A stretch of 64,000 nt of DNA, taken from contig OZ035960.1 in assembly GCA_964034945.1 (NCBI GenBank), positions 27,701,487 to 27,765,486 of the forward strand, read 5' to 3'. This DNA comes from Chrysopilus asiliformis (Eukaryota; Arthropoda; Insecta; Diptera; Rhagionidae). The stretch's first letter is position 1; each line of letters begins with the position of its first letter. Shown piece after piece: positions 40,001 through 55,000 of this stretch. Both the position numbers and the translations under genes were made by a program. Below the pieces are notes generated by a model, which was not told the DNA's origin, did not search any database, and saw nothing but the letters and a program-made list of their open reading frames with translations.

Positions 40001-43000
40001 GGTAACTTGGTTCATGTAAAAATGAATTACCGGATTCGGTAATTGTATACATGCCTTGAGTCGTGTTTTCCGGCCCGGTTATTCGGTATCAAGAATCAAC
40101 CGCGGGTGGCGCTAGTAATGTTTTTAGTTGTCAAATTTTCTCGCTGGTTATCTCATCGGACTGCAATTTTTTTCAATTTTGATAGCCGTTGCCACAATAG
40201 AAATTCAAAAGAATACATCAAACATGGATTTAAAGGTATGTGACATATTTTACAATCAAATTCGCAGTTCATGATTTGGTCACGTATCCAATAAAAGCGC
40301 TGTTCTCAAATCTGTGCTGCGGGATGTTCACAGCAGAATATTTTCAGTCTTTTAATATTACCGAAAATACCGAATACCGAAAATTAAAAGAGGACTGTGA
40401 ATACCCTCATTAATTTAAACTTTTAAATAATCAGCAAAAGAAAAGTTTGATCATGTTATATTTTTTTAAAATTTTTACAAACTTAACGCTACTTTGGATT
40501 CCAGAATAGGCATGATAGTTATAAAAGGTGGGCAAATTTCAACAGAATCCTTCCTTTAACTATTTTTTGCGAAAAACCGTTACACAGAGATCTTTATTTC
40601 TGGTGTACCAGCTGGTAAGCTTTTTAGTTGCAATCTGTCAAATTTATTTGGTGGACAAATTCTAGTAAAACTGTTCAGTAGGCGAAACCTTACACGAAAA
40701 AAATATATGGAAACCGTTCCAACAAAATTGGATGCTCCAGTCATTCCTTTAATTTTACGATTGAGTTCCTTACAAAAAGGAATGTTCCCCAATTTTTTGC
40801 TCCAGTCCCATATTTATTGGAAAAACGGCATAGTCGCCAAATATGGGAATCATTTCTTTAAAGAAATTGTAGCTATTCCCACATTCTAACAAAAAAAAAG
40901 CCTTACTTTTTTTTGTGATTATTCCCAACATTATGGGAGGAATTACTGTATATGTTAGACATGTTACTACAAAAAATTGGGGAACATTCCTTTTTGTAAG
41001 GGACTCAATCGTAAAATTAAAGGAATGATTCCTATAAAACGTTGTAATGTCTCCATTGATTATTGGACTCTCTCGTATACGTATGCGCAACATTCTCATT
41101 TGAAATATGATTCGTTCCTATAATTATAACACCAAGGCCTATCCGAATAGGATTGAAATTTTTTTTATTGTATTCTGTCCAATCTAAAAAGGACAGACAA
41201 AAATTCGAATTATCGAATATACGAGATAGGAAAGTCCAGGAAGTCTGAAAATATTCGAGATATCAAACAACTCGAGTAATAAAATATCCTGTAATCAAAA
41301 AAAATCCGATACCGTGTTTTATACGATTCCCCATTGCAATTGTAGCTTTTCTTATGATACAAAACGGTTTTTCTTAAATCATTGACAAAATCCCAAAAAT
41401 TTTCACAACACAGTATATTCAAACGTTGTCAGCACATAAATATTTCAATGCTCTCAGCTCATCGTAGGAAAATACAATTTAATGGAGATAAATATATCGA
41501 TCACATCAAGCGATTATCTCATATACAAACTAATTAATTTCTACTGTACACAAAATGTTATCCAATATAATGATATTTATTTAGTTTTTTTTTTCGGCGT
41601 TCGACTCCTCCCATTAATGGTTGACCGCTTTTCTGGCCGTTATATTTGGCTCCTAGTTTGGCTTCCGGTTTAGGTTATTTTTTCCTCCCTTGATAGACTA
41701 TCGACAAAGTAATCAATTTCATTATCCTTTCCAGCCTTAAATCAAGTTCTATCAGCCCAGTGTTGCGGAAAATAATCTCAAGCCTTTCATTTAAAGCTTA
41801 TCCTTTAGATATCCCTTTTACAAGTTTCTAGATAACAGCAACAACACAACCAGCGAAAAACAACACACATTAATGGAGATGCGAAAAAAAACTCCGCTAT
41901 AAATATGTATATGAGAAACGCGGATGTCCCTTAATATAGACAACTCAGAAATAGTTTAGGGGAACGGAATTTTTTGTGTTTCGTTGGCGTAATTCCAAGG
42001 AAATTACCAATAAACAAACCCACTCGGAAAAAAATAATCCACTTCGTTTTATCGTATTGCAAATTATTTATAGATAGACGAAAGTCCTTTGCAGAGGGTA
42101 CAGATAGCTTTAAAAACAAATAGGAAGCGTAGAACGGAATAAGTGTAACGTCACTGTTGACGAATACATTGCCATAATTGCCTATAATGTGATTTTAATT
42201 ACATCTTTGCTGAGTAACTGAGTAAACTATATATGGATATAGCACTGCTAACTGTTTTTAAAATATACCTGAAAAAGCGATCCGTGGAAAAATATCAAGT
42301 CATCCCGCATCGTACAAATCCTTTCGTTAAGTCCTATCGTCCCATGATCCCTTTTAACGTTCCGTTTTTTTTTTATCTTGTTATACTACTCTCTCTCTGT
42401 GCCAAGGTAAGAAATCTTCATGTCTCAAGGATGCTAGCATGACTGAATCCTTGGGAAATATTTATCTTCAACGAAAATTAAGAAGCAAAATGAGGTAGGA
42501 ATAAAGGTGTTAATATCAACATCGTATACATATACCGGGAACAAGGTACGAACTGAATCCATGTGATTTATGCTCTCTATATAAATGGCTTCCCAGGATG
42601 CACAGATAGAAATTATGTGCGCTGGAGAATGCTTTAGGCTTCATATGTAAGATATATTTGTAGATCGCAAATACCAAATAATATCGTTTCCTTCTTGGAC
42701 AGGAAAACCGTTCGTGCAAGAATTTATGTTGAACAACATAAAAAAAACACATGAATGGTGCCCTTTTCTTGCACGATACTTCAATTGAGACTTATTTGAA
42801 ATAACAAACCTGTAATTTATTGAAATTGAATGAAAAGATGCTGAGCGAAAGACAACTGCTAACATATCGCACATCAGATGTATAAAGGTCTCCAATAAAG
42901 TTTTCAGACAATGATTTTATCTGTTTTTATACTCTATATGAGAGATAATATAGAAGTATATTAGATTTAGTATGCCGTTTGTAACGCATCGAACCAATCA

Positions 43001-46000
43001 TCGCACACAAAAATTAACTACACCAGGGGTTTAGGGATGACAAAAAATTTTGATTTCCGCATGTCCGTTCGTCTGTCCGTCTGGCCGTTTGTCTGTCCGT
43101 CCATCTGTCCATCCGTGCATCTGTCCGTACGTCCGTATGTCGGCCCGTCGGTCTGCCCGTGAACGCCATAGGTTTAGAAAGGATTGAGCTAGAGACTTTA
43201 AATTTTGTTTAGCTGCAATTTCTCATAAATAGTTAGTCCAAGTTCTTGAACGGGCAATATTGGACCATTCCTTCCCCTCTCCCAAAAAAAAATGAAACAG
43301 TTTTCTTGAATTTTCTCGAAAACGGTGAGTCATATTGAAAAATTTTTAAAAGTAAAATGTGTTTAGAATAGGATTCTACATAACTCATCCATACATCAAA
43401 ATCCAATTGGGCCTCTTCTTCCCCCTACCCCATACAAATAGAATTTTTTTTCTTCTGTTTGCTCGAAAACGGCGAGTTATATTGAAAAATTTATAGAGAT
43501 AAAATGTGTTTAGAATATGATTTTACATAACCTTTCCATACATCACAATCCAATCGAACCACTCCTTTCCCCCTCATCTATACAAATGGATTTTTTTAAA
43601 TAAACATTTTGTCTGTCATCATATAGAGTATTTGACGATTGGCCCCTGGCAGTTTTAACTTTCATTGTGTTTTCGTATATAATTAGGGGCTGCAATACCG
43701 GAAACCGGTTTACCGGTTTACCGGTTTTACCGGCCAATTTTACTACCGAAATTACCGGTAAATTTTTTTAAAAAATACCGGTATTTCGGTATTTTTTTGT
43801 ATTAGTTTGGCGGGCTTAGCGGTCCAATTTTAAGAAATAAAAGCAAAAGTTGTGTTTTAATTTTCCAGCCTGACGTTTCGAGCCTTGTTTTGGTTCATCT
43901 TCAAAGGCGTTAAACAATCATTTAAATGCAATATGTTATAAATGTTAATATTTAGCCGTAAAAACTTTGTGGAAATGTTACATTAAAAATGAACCAAAAC
44001 AAGGCTCGAAACGTCAGGCTGAAAATTAAAACACAACTTCTGGTAATTTTTTTTCTATGAAGACCTCGGTGCAAAAAGCGGTCATCCCCACTTTTTCAAA
44101 TTTTTCAGGAGAGACAAGAAAGATATTAGCGTGAAGTTTTTGCTCTGGGACAAAGTTAAAAAATTACAATTTAAATCAAACATGTATTCTTACATCGTTT
44201 TAATTTGAGATAAATCTATATATATATTTTTTTTTCGAAAAAGTTATAGACATTTTAAATTTTGGAGATAGCTGTTTCTGGCACCCAAGAGGATATTAGC
44301 GGTTTTCAAAATGCATTATTGGCTACAAAATACAGTCCAAAATATGTTCAATAGCGTTTAAAAATAAACAAATAAAAAAATATTCAATTTCACAAAACAA
44401 AACTCTCAGAAAAATTAAAGATTTTTTGAAAAAAAAATTCTGCGTCAAATTATATGAAACAATGCTTTCAGTCGTCTCCTTTTCTTTAATAACTTTTTAC
44501 ACAGTCCTCCAACGAGTCCGGAGTTTGCAGCCAAATATGCGCATTCTTTTATTCTTGCGCCAACTGCAATAACTCATTTTCGTCAAAAAGTGGAGGTGAC
44601 CGCTTTTTGCACCGAGGTCTTCAAATGTTTTAATGAAATAACTTATGATAATGGGCTTTTCTGATAATTCAAAAATGTCAAAATCGTAAATTTTTTTGTG
44701 AAAACCTTAATTATCGAAAAAGCCCAATATTTACAAGCTTTCCGAATGTAAGAGCAGACTGAAGTATACTTCTAGTACATGTACATAAGTAAATGATAAA
44801 ATATGTAATGCAATATACATTACATTAGAGAAAAAAAAATCAAAACAAAACAGAAAAGAAAAAACAACCATATTTGGCATTTGTAGCCGTAATTAATGTA
44901 TTTTGGTTTTATTATTGAATTGTTATAATTATGTGTTCTTGTTTTCTTGATTTTATGATTTACACTATAAATATTATAAAATTATTGTTACTTATTTCTT
45001 CGTACGTTTTTTTTTTCCTCTCACTGTCACTAATATACATGATTTGTTTTATCTAAATAGCGATTTACCGGTAAATACCGGTAAACCGGTTTTTACTAAA
45101 AATATTTACCGTTTACCGGTAAATCCGAAACTCGGTAATTTTGCAGGCCCTATATATAATATTTACTAGAGATTAGACTCTTCTTATGTTTAGGGGATGT
45201 GCGAAACAGTCTAATTGTATGCTAATTTTAGTACGTTTTCATTTAGTAAATTTTCAAGGATGCTAATTCCTCTTCTCTGCTTGGAAAACTTATAGCGTTT
45301 TCCACTGACAGATTCAAAGCAAGCACTATCTCAGAATAGAGCAACATATTCTCGAGCAGATTTCGAGCAGATCTTGAGCACCTCTACTGGGTAGTCCAGC
45401 ATTTCTTAAAAAAAAAACAAGAAGCATAAAACAAATTAAAATTAATTTTGGGATTTTCTCGTTAACTTGACACTGCCGAAATACATTTGTAACGTTCTTC
45501 ACTAGATGATGAGGAATCCAACAAATCTAATATAAAATAATTTTCCATTTTGGATCCAAAACGATTTTTTAGCCCTAATTTCAAAAGAGCAATTCAAATC
45601 TGACTACGCTCTGCAGTCACGATTTTCGCCTGCGGCGCATTTTTTACACCACTTTTCTGTAATGTATAAAAAAATTTCGTTAAAAAAAATCGCGCATGGC
45701 GTAATTCTTCTTTTTGTTTTTACCTATAAAACATATTTATTTGATAGAAGCTCAAAATTGAGTACTTGTACAAACCCGAGAAGGTAGACTCCTGTGCCCG
45801 TGTTTACATATTCAACTTTTCACGACTCAACGTTTTCGAGAAAATTGTCGGATTGGTCCGATTTTGCCCTTTCAAGAAATTAGTCTTGCCATTTGTGAGA
45901 AATACAGAATTACAAGTCTCTAGCTTAGCCTGACCATTTATCCCCGTTTGAGGGGGATTATACATCCTACATCCCCCGGAAAAATCCACCTTTTTTCCAA

Positions 46001-49000
46001 GATTTATTTATGAAAGAAACGCCATTTTTCGAATTTTCGGCTATTGTCGAATACGCGTTTGCTCTGCCAGGAACATCAGCACAGCACCAGTCGAACGTAT
46101 TTTCTCGGCGATCATTCAAATTTGGACGACGGAAAAGACTCGTTTACAAGCTAAAACTCTTAAATCGATTCTTTTCACCAAAAACAATAACAATCTCAGC
46201 TGTTTGGAGTTTTTCGATTATTTGAAAAAGGACAAAGATATGTTGAAAATATTTTGATTGATTAATACAATTTTTTTTTAATTTTTTTTTTCATCCCCCT
46301 TCATCACCCTCATTTGATCCCCCATTGGCTCCAAAAAAAAAATGGTCACGCTAGTCAAGACCACTATCATGACTTCTTCTGCTGATGAGTTCCAAGACAA
46401 CCTTACAAACATTACAATTCATCCATGGTTCGCAATCCATGTAAAATTGTAGGTGCTCAACAGGGACGAAAAATTGTTACTGAATATTCATTGAGGAGGC
46501 CCAGTCTCTCTTGGGGATGTAGTAAAATAGATAGTAGATCGAAGAGAAAATTAAGTGATATTGAAATTACGTTTCGAATTCATTGATATTGGTACAACAA
46601 TAAGTTATAAAATCTTGGGGTATCTTATGAATTCGACCTTGAACTCAAATCCGAAATTGAACCCATTAAATTTTAACTCAAAATTTTTAGTCTACAAACA
46701 AATACATCTGCTTGTTTTAAACTCACAACTTTTTACATGGTACACGATTTAAAAGATACTCCTTTACCCTGAATCTTACTGTTCATAAAGAACAATTTTT
46801 ATGATGTTTTCATTTCAATGTTTCAACAATCAGAGAACCAGTGGCCAGCCAGATAGCCATGTTTTCCACTACCATACAGAAAATGGGAACCTCTTCGAAC
46901 AGGATCGTACGATTGTGAACACCAACGGTGAAGGACAATATAATATTTCGTTTTATCTTGATGTCGAAGTGCTATCGATTCGACAATACAAACAAAATAT
47001 GTTCAATGATTGCTTAACGATGTAGAAAGTAAGATGTTTTCTCCCAGAGGAGTTTTTCTTTTCTTTTCTCTTCTTTTTGCCTACTTGTAGGTGTTTTGAA
47101 AAGTGAAATCGTTGATAATGCGAAAAAGAGGAAAACTGAGACTGAAATAACCCCAAAAACACATAAATCCCGAGATTTGTGAGCTCACGAAAGCACGAGG
47201 AACCTTGTATAACAGTTGCTTAGTGCTAAAGAAAATTAATAGAATTCACCATGGGAATCGATTTATTGCGAAAATCGTTCAAATGACTAAAAAAATGACC
47301 ATGTTATATCACTTGTTTGGTTGGATTCCGGGAAATTGATTAAATATCCCTTTTCGCCATTATTTTATTTCACATTAAAAGTCGTTTTTTTTTTTCTCTC
47401 ACCCCAAATTGTTGTTGAGTATACATACCAGCCAAAGGACAATTTATATGGCTTGAAAATTTTCCAATAAAGGAAAATCAATAATATTATAACGAAATTT
47501 TTTAGCCTTTTGTATGCGGGTGTTAAGTTTAATAAGCTTCACGTCAACGGGCAAACCTTTCAAAAATTTCGGCGTGAAAAAAAATAACCATCGAATTGCT
47601 CTTAACATCAGGAACATAGGAATAGGGTATTAACCTAACCTCTGTTATAGAATTTTCAATTCACAGCAAGTGACATATTGGCTTTTGCGTCTCGACCAAC
47701 AAAAAATTCTTGATAGGATTTTTTGGCTTTAGCGAAAATCTACATGAAAAGTATTGAAGAAATTTTCTTTTTATTGCAGCGAAACCATTTAAGAACAAAT
47801 AAGTAATTGAACTTTTTGATTGAATTTTTTCGCGATTTTTAGTCGATTTTAATATTTTGGATACGCCACATGCGAAACTTTTTTATATCGCTTTAGAATG
47901 GTCAGATGTATATGTGAAAGAAGAAAAATAATTACACCCATCCCCCGATTTCCACGATTTTTTTTGCACGATATCAAAATAACACCGTTTTTTCGAAAAA
48001 TTCTATCCCCGTTTTACGCGGTTTACATTTTTTGCACAGTCTGAAATTTATGTTTGCTTAAAACTCTTTATTTGAACTAATATTATTTTCCATATTTTGC
48101 ACTCAGAAAAATGGAGGCTAACTCGACGACCTACATACGGCGTAATTGGCCTCGGGCAGGCGCGCGTTCGCCTGCCTGTGGGCAAGTAAAACTGAGTTGA
48201 CCTGTGGTCGGAGAAATTCTGAAATTAAGCCACCAGCAGGTGAAGTAGGGCATTGGGAGCTGCACGAGTTGACCTTAGATAGGTTAACTCTGACCGCTAG
48301 CACACCTCTGTAAGGTCAGAGTTAACCTGACAAAAAGTTGACCTGGACATTTTTCTGAGTGTGGTTGCACCTCGTCTCGATTAGACAAAATCTGCGATTG
48401 TTTTCATGGCTTGCAATTGAACTGTTTCTTGGAGATAGGGTTGTTATCCGTTCTATATTTCCGCGGCACCGCCTTCTTTTCTGACCGACTGAGGACGTCT
48501 AAGGACGGTTTTTTTCGGTGGCGAAGCTTCGGTATAGATAGCCTATACAGCGTCTAGTCAATTTCAAACCCTTTAAGATATGCAAAATCTGTATCAACAA
48601 ATACTTCAAAAAAAATTGATTTTTTTTTTTGCCATTTTAAATGATTATGAGAAAATGAAAAATGTAAATACACAGTGAAATTTATTGCCTGTCCTTAACG
48701 CGTTTAACCCCTGAAGATAGACAAAAATTAAGTTTTAATTTCAAAACTGCGTGAACTTTTCAATTTTTACGTTTCTTTTTAAAAACCACCTAGACGAGCT
48801 TTATTCTGTCGGAAACTTTCATGGTGCGAATGAAGCAAGTTTAGAATTTTGTTGTTTTGTTATGGGATCCACTAATACATGATCGATATTATATCTTTTT
48901 GATTTTCGCCCTTTTTACTTTCCTCTTCTATAAAATGGAGGTATTGTATTCATGACGGAGACCGACTCGAGAACGGAGGCAGATGATAGAAACTTTCTAA

Positions 49001-52000
49001 TCAGTACGAAATCCGTTTCAGGCAAAAATATGAGGATGTCCGTGCATCTGTCTGTCGATTTGTCTGTCTGTCGGTTTGTCTGTCTGTCGGTTTGCCTGTC
49101 TGTCGGTCTGTCGATCTGTCTGTCTGTCGGTCTGCCCGTTTTACGTATTTTAACTCGAGAACGCGTTGACTTAGCGACTTGGAATTTGCTATTTTCTTAA
49201 CCGTTGACGCGATTTTCGCCATTGGAAATACCGTTTTCCAAGCACCCTCGGAACAATTTTGACGCGGTTTTTACCAATGGATAGATAGTCTTACAAGACA
49301 AATTTTCACTCTCTAAGATGACCTAATCCCTTACCTGTAAACCCCTCCCCTGCTATCCCCTCTATCGTTGGAGTAATTTTGATGCGGTTTTCGCCATTAA
49401 GTTTTACAATAGTTTTGATCGATATATATACTAAAGTTGTAACCGAGAAAGTCACAGGCAACTGTCGATTCGACGACTTTTCAAGTTGATCGCATTACGT
49501 CACCGAAAAGCCATCAAGTTGAAAAATCGTTGAATCGACAGGAGGATCTCTTATCAAGATTGGGGTTACCCATCTTAGGACCGGCTTTAATTCTAATTTG
49601 GAAATAATAGAATTCAACAAGAAATAAAAAACAAAACCATACATTAGCAAATAAATATGCTGGGTATGTTTCGCTTCTCCAATTAGGAAAACCAAGTATG
49701 CATATTCGCTCGAAAGGATATTCAAGGTAGCCTTATATACATATTTTTTAGCATATTGAAATGGCAATCGTTGTCGTTAGTCTACTAAAGCGATTTTATG
49801 CAACAAAATGAACATGAAAGCGATGTATTTGTCTGTATAAATTTAACATTGCAGGAATTTGTTTTTTTGTAAAGATTTCTTTTGAATTTCTTACCTTTTA
49901 TGTGTATTTATACCGTTTTTACAATGAATGAAGCTCTAAAGATTGTTTAAATGACTTCAGATGATTCGTATATTTTTCACATGAAAAAATACATTATCGT
50001 TATTGCGGAATTTAATGCGACAAATGGCCCATCAACTACCATAAAAATCAACATTTTCTATTTTATCGTCATATTTATAAAATATCTTCAAGAGACATAT
50101 TCTTATCCGTTTTTGTTGTTGTGAAATTTCCACTGAAATGTTTTGAAAGCCAATTTATAAACCTACCGGAATGAAAAATGTTTTGCGATGATTTTACTTT
50201 ACATAGATTTTAATTTTGTATAACTTAATTTTAAATAATTTTGAATAGATCCCAAAGAGATCCCAAAAATCGAGAAAAGGACATTTCAATACTGAAAAAG
50301 CCTCAAATAATAAAGGGGATTTAAACAAAGTTTTTAAGTGTACTTTTTGTAATATTTTTACATTATCTTCTTACATTTTAATTTATTTTGCAGTAGACAA
50401 ACTAAATAAAAATCTCTCCATCACTGAAACCGTCTAATTTTTAGCATTTTTTATCCTTCCTTGAACATTAAAACTTTTTAGGCTTTGGTAGTTTTGAAGG
50501 CGTTTAAACAAATAAACAAACCAAATCAATCCATCTCAGTTCACATGGTTGAATAAAATCGCTCTGAGCAAAATTCCCCAATGAAAAACTTTCATATCCA
50601 CTGCAAAATTGCGTACAACAGTCCCTTTCAAATATAGAACTGCTGACATATATGCAAACCTAAAATAATATTATTCACATGAGGCAATTTTACAGCACTC
50701 AGTTTTTATTAAAGTAAAAAAATCCGATTTAAATAATGAAAAATCAATTTTTTATGCATTTTATAACCATTCGATATGGGACTGTACATTGGAATTGATA
50801 TTTAAATTAATTTTTTAATCGATAATATAATCGAGATAAAAAATCACATTTTTTGTGTATTACATTTAAATCAAAAAATGAACGCACATGATATTTTTAT
50901 GTTTTTACAAAAAAAAAAATGCTTTACTATACCGTTTTTTTTTTAAATCAACCTACATACATAGTTAGATATAAAGATTTTTTTAATTTATTCTGCATTT
51001 TTAAAAATCCAAAACCGTCGAGGAAAAGTAAAAAATTAATCTCTTCAAAAAAAAGCTTCAATATACTTTTAATTATTAAAACATAATGAAAACTACGATT
51101 GCCATACCCTATATGGCGTAGAGAGCCTATAACCTAGAGAGTGGCCATGGGGACATCTAAAAATGGCCGCCGAGCTGAAAAACGAGCGCGAAAAACTTTA
51201 AAAATTTGATTCATTGTTATAAATAATTGCCAAAATAACTGAAGGTGGTTAATATATGTAAAAATAGCATGTTTTGATAAATTGATAAATTGAAAATATG
51301 TTTACAGACTGTTCTAATCTGGAGAAAAAGCTGTTCTAACTGACCTAATAGACTGTTCTAATTGGAGTTAATAGACTGTCCTACTCAGTAGCACAGTCTA
51401 TTAAGGTAGCATGGCCACTCTCTAGGTTAAAGGCTCTCTTATATGGCGTGACTCTAAGCTTTTAAATAGATTGAGTTTCATTACAACCAAAGACTAGGTA
51501 AATAAAGATAAAAAACCTAGAACAAGGTTGATGTACTATATTGTGATAGATTTTTTTCACCACGAACTTGAATTTAGCTATCTCGCTCACTTTCCCAGTA
51601 CTCGAGAAATTTTCATAAAAGTTGTTTGGGTGGTACTCGTAGAAAACTACGATTTTCGCAAAATTCTTTTACAAAAAATTTCAACTCGCTAGCTCAACGC
51701 GTGCTTGAGTTATACAAGATACGTAAAATGGCCTGCCCGACAGACTGAAAGACGTGCATCTCATAATTTTGCCTGAAACGGATTTCGTACTGATGAGTAA
51801 GTTTCTATCTACCCCGTTCTTGAGTCGGTCTCCGTCATGAATATAATACTTTCCTTCTATGTCCGGTATTACACTTGGCTTATTTAAGCCGGCAACTTTT
51901 GGGCTTAATAAGCCAATGTGCTTACATTTGTGGCTTAAATAAGCCAATCCTGTTTGCATATGCTACACAAGTTTACATATGTGTGTGTGGACTCAAACCA

Positions 52001-55000
52001 TTGAAATTGCTGCTGCTCATATACTTCCTAAGATCTTTACCTGCTGACGGTCAGAACGAAAATGATTTCTGGCTACTACTTTTCCCAAAGCGGTTCACAC
52101 GCTTTGCATGTATGCAGATTGTCGATGAGCCATGATTTCGAGTGGCAACTTTTCCCTCCGCAGTCGTTTCTCCCGAAAATCGGCTTAAGTAAGCCCGAAA
52201 GTTGCCGTATGTAATACCGCGCTATGACAGAGGAAAGTAAAAGACATTTTTGTGAAACTGTTTTTAAACGAATATAACATCGCAATAGACATGCTAATTG
52301 TAAGAAGTTGGAGATATGACTAATTATGTATTCTTGAAGAATTTTCTATTAAGTATCTATTTTCCATATAACACTATCATACACTAAATTCAAAAGTTTT
52401 CAAAACTAATTAATATCCAAACTAAATTCTTTATGCCAAATCCTTAAGCCAAATGAACTTTAAAACACTTCAAAATTATGGACCATAAAAACTGATTAAA
52501 CCTTGAACTCGTATTAAAACTATAAACATTTCAAACTGGAAATAAATCCCCAAGGCAGTTTTCCAAAGTATTTTTTAACCTTTTAAAAGTATAGAAATGC
52601 TTTTTTATACCATAAACTGGAGTTTTAATATAGGTCTCAGCTTTTCAAATTGACCTACTTCTTATTCAACAAAATTTTATTCAACGAAAACCATTTAACT
52701 TTCAATATGAAACTTAGACTTGGTACCCAAGCAATATAAACTGAAATATACCTCAGTTTAACTGTATTTACTAAATATCCTGTCGGTACTTGTACGATCT
52801 AAAGCTGATGTTAATAAATTACATTGAATTCAAAGAGCAAAAAATCAGCCTCCACGTTGATTAAAGTCTATATAAAGCTAAAATCAACACAAGTTAATGT
52901 AAAAGCAACTGTAATAAACAAAAACAAAAAAATTATGTTCTTTGATTTCCTGTTTCAAGGCAACAACATCGTACCTGAAGCTTTCAGTATTCATTCCTTA
53001 TTTATTTCTTATGCTATATATTAGTTGAGTATTTAGCATTCTGCAACAAAAAAAAAATAACTGAAAAAGCTTTTGAACTTGAAGGAATTATTATTCTCAA
53101 TGCAAACGGGCATCACGAAAAATCATTTTCATTTTCATTTTCGCTAAAGCACAAATTATTTCTCATATCAGTGAATAAATCCAGAAAACTCATCTCAAAT
53201 ATCCTGTTCTCAAAACAGAAATGATTCCTTTGCTTTTTACAATTTACTAAAAACTGGAAAAATGTTGAAAGCTCAAATAAGTTACTCCTTTGGGATTTCT
53301 TGTAATAATTGTTTCCATTCATAAAAACATATACAGTATGATATTAGAATGAACCTACATGAATATTTTTTTGTGTGCATATTAACCTTCTTCCTTTCGT
53401 ACTATGCAGTACATAAAAAAATTGTAAGAAATTGTTATGAAACCCGGCTCGTCGAGAGCTGTAGCGCCGAGGATGAAACCAATATTGGCGCAAACATTGG
53501 CCACAGATAAATTAATACGTCATCCACTAGTTTGATCTTTTGCTAAATGAATTTTTTTTTCGATTTTTGAAAAAAATGTATTCAGCAAATACTCCACCAT
53601 GCAAAAAAGGTAACCTGTAGACAGAAGGTTAAAGTATAAGTCCGGTATTACACTTGGCTTATTTAAGCCGGCAACTTTTGGGCTAATAAGCCAATGTGCT
53701 TACATTTGTGGCTTAAATAAGCCAATCCTGTTTGCATATGCTACACAAGTTTACATGGGTGTGTGTGGACTCAAACCATTGAAATTGCTGCTGCTTCATA
53801 TACTTCCCAAGATCTTTACCTGCTGACGGTCAGAACGAAAATGATTTCTGCCTACTACTTTTCCCAAACCGGTTCACACGATTTGCATGTATGCAGATTG
53901 TCGATAAGCTATGATTTCGAGTGGCAACTTTTCCCTCCGCAGTCGTTTCTCCCGAAAATCGGCTTAAGTAAGCCCGAAAGTTGCCGTGTGTAATACCGCG
54001 CTAAGATAACACAGTAATCCCAGAATAGCTACACATGGGAAAAATCCTTGATTTGTTGTGTGCAGTTACGAGGGTTTGCATTTTTCCGATACTTTTGTAA
54101 TAACAAGAAATTGTGCACTTATGCGGGACGCTTTTTACTGTACAAAATTGTGCATTTATCAGGGAATCCTAATTGCAAAAAATTGTGCATTTACTTTCTA
54201 GAATTATAAGATCAGAACTCAATTGCACCGTTTTCTACCTTTTTCTGGAAAAGATACAGACACACGATCAAGAAAACATACCAAAACAAAGTGTTAAAAA
54301 TTAAAAGGGAAAATACGGCACTGGTGCACTTATCCGATGGAAAATATATGAAGAAAAGACTTAATTAAATACTATTTTTCATGAAGTGGATGAAACTAAA
54401 AAAAAAACTAAAAACGTTAAATGCAAAGATGCTCTAGTATAATACAAAAATAAAGTTTGTTGTAAATAGTCTTACAAAACTTTATAACCTTTCCTATAAA
54501 CCAATTTTTCATATCCATTACCGTACTTGTAAAGGCCGTATGTGCAAAACAACGCTTTTTATGAAAACCTCGTATTATCGAGAAAAAACTACTCAAACTT
54601 TGTTAAACTTATAAAATGTTTAAAATTCAGCAATCCGTGTTTGATATAAAACAAAAAAAAGTTTGAAATTCAACAATAAATAAAGTAATTTTCAACACAA
54701 AAACTTCCACCTTACCCGTTCCAAGGTTTTGAGTAATTACTTTTTTTCTTTTCAAAGTAATTTTTTATTTCCTCAAGTTAAACTATTTTTTTTACAAATT
54801 ATTGATTTTTATTTATTAGTTTATGTTGTAAAAACTTCTGTCTCGGTCACAGTCACAGTTCGAACCTCTAATTTCACGATTCCAAGCCTTGTAGTTACCA
54901 AACTGCGCCCTAGGATCAAATCGATAAGGCAACCCTAAACGTTAATAAACTTTACCGCTTTCTTGTTGAAAACTCTACAAACGTTTGAAGAAAAAAAAAT

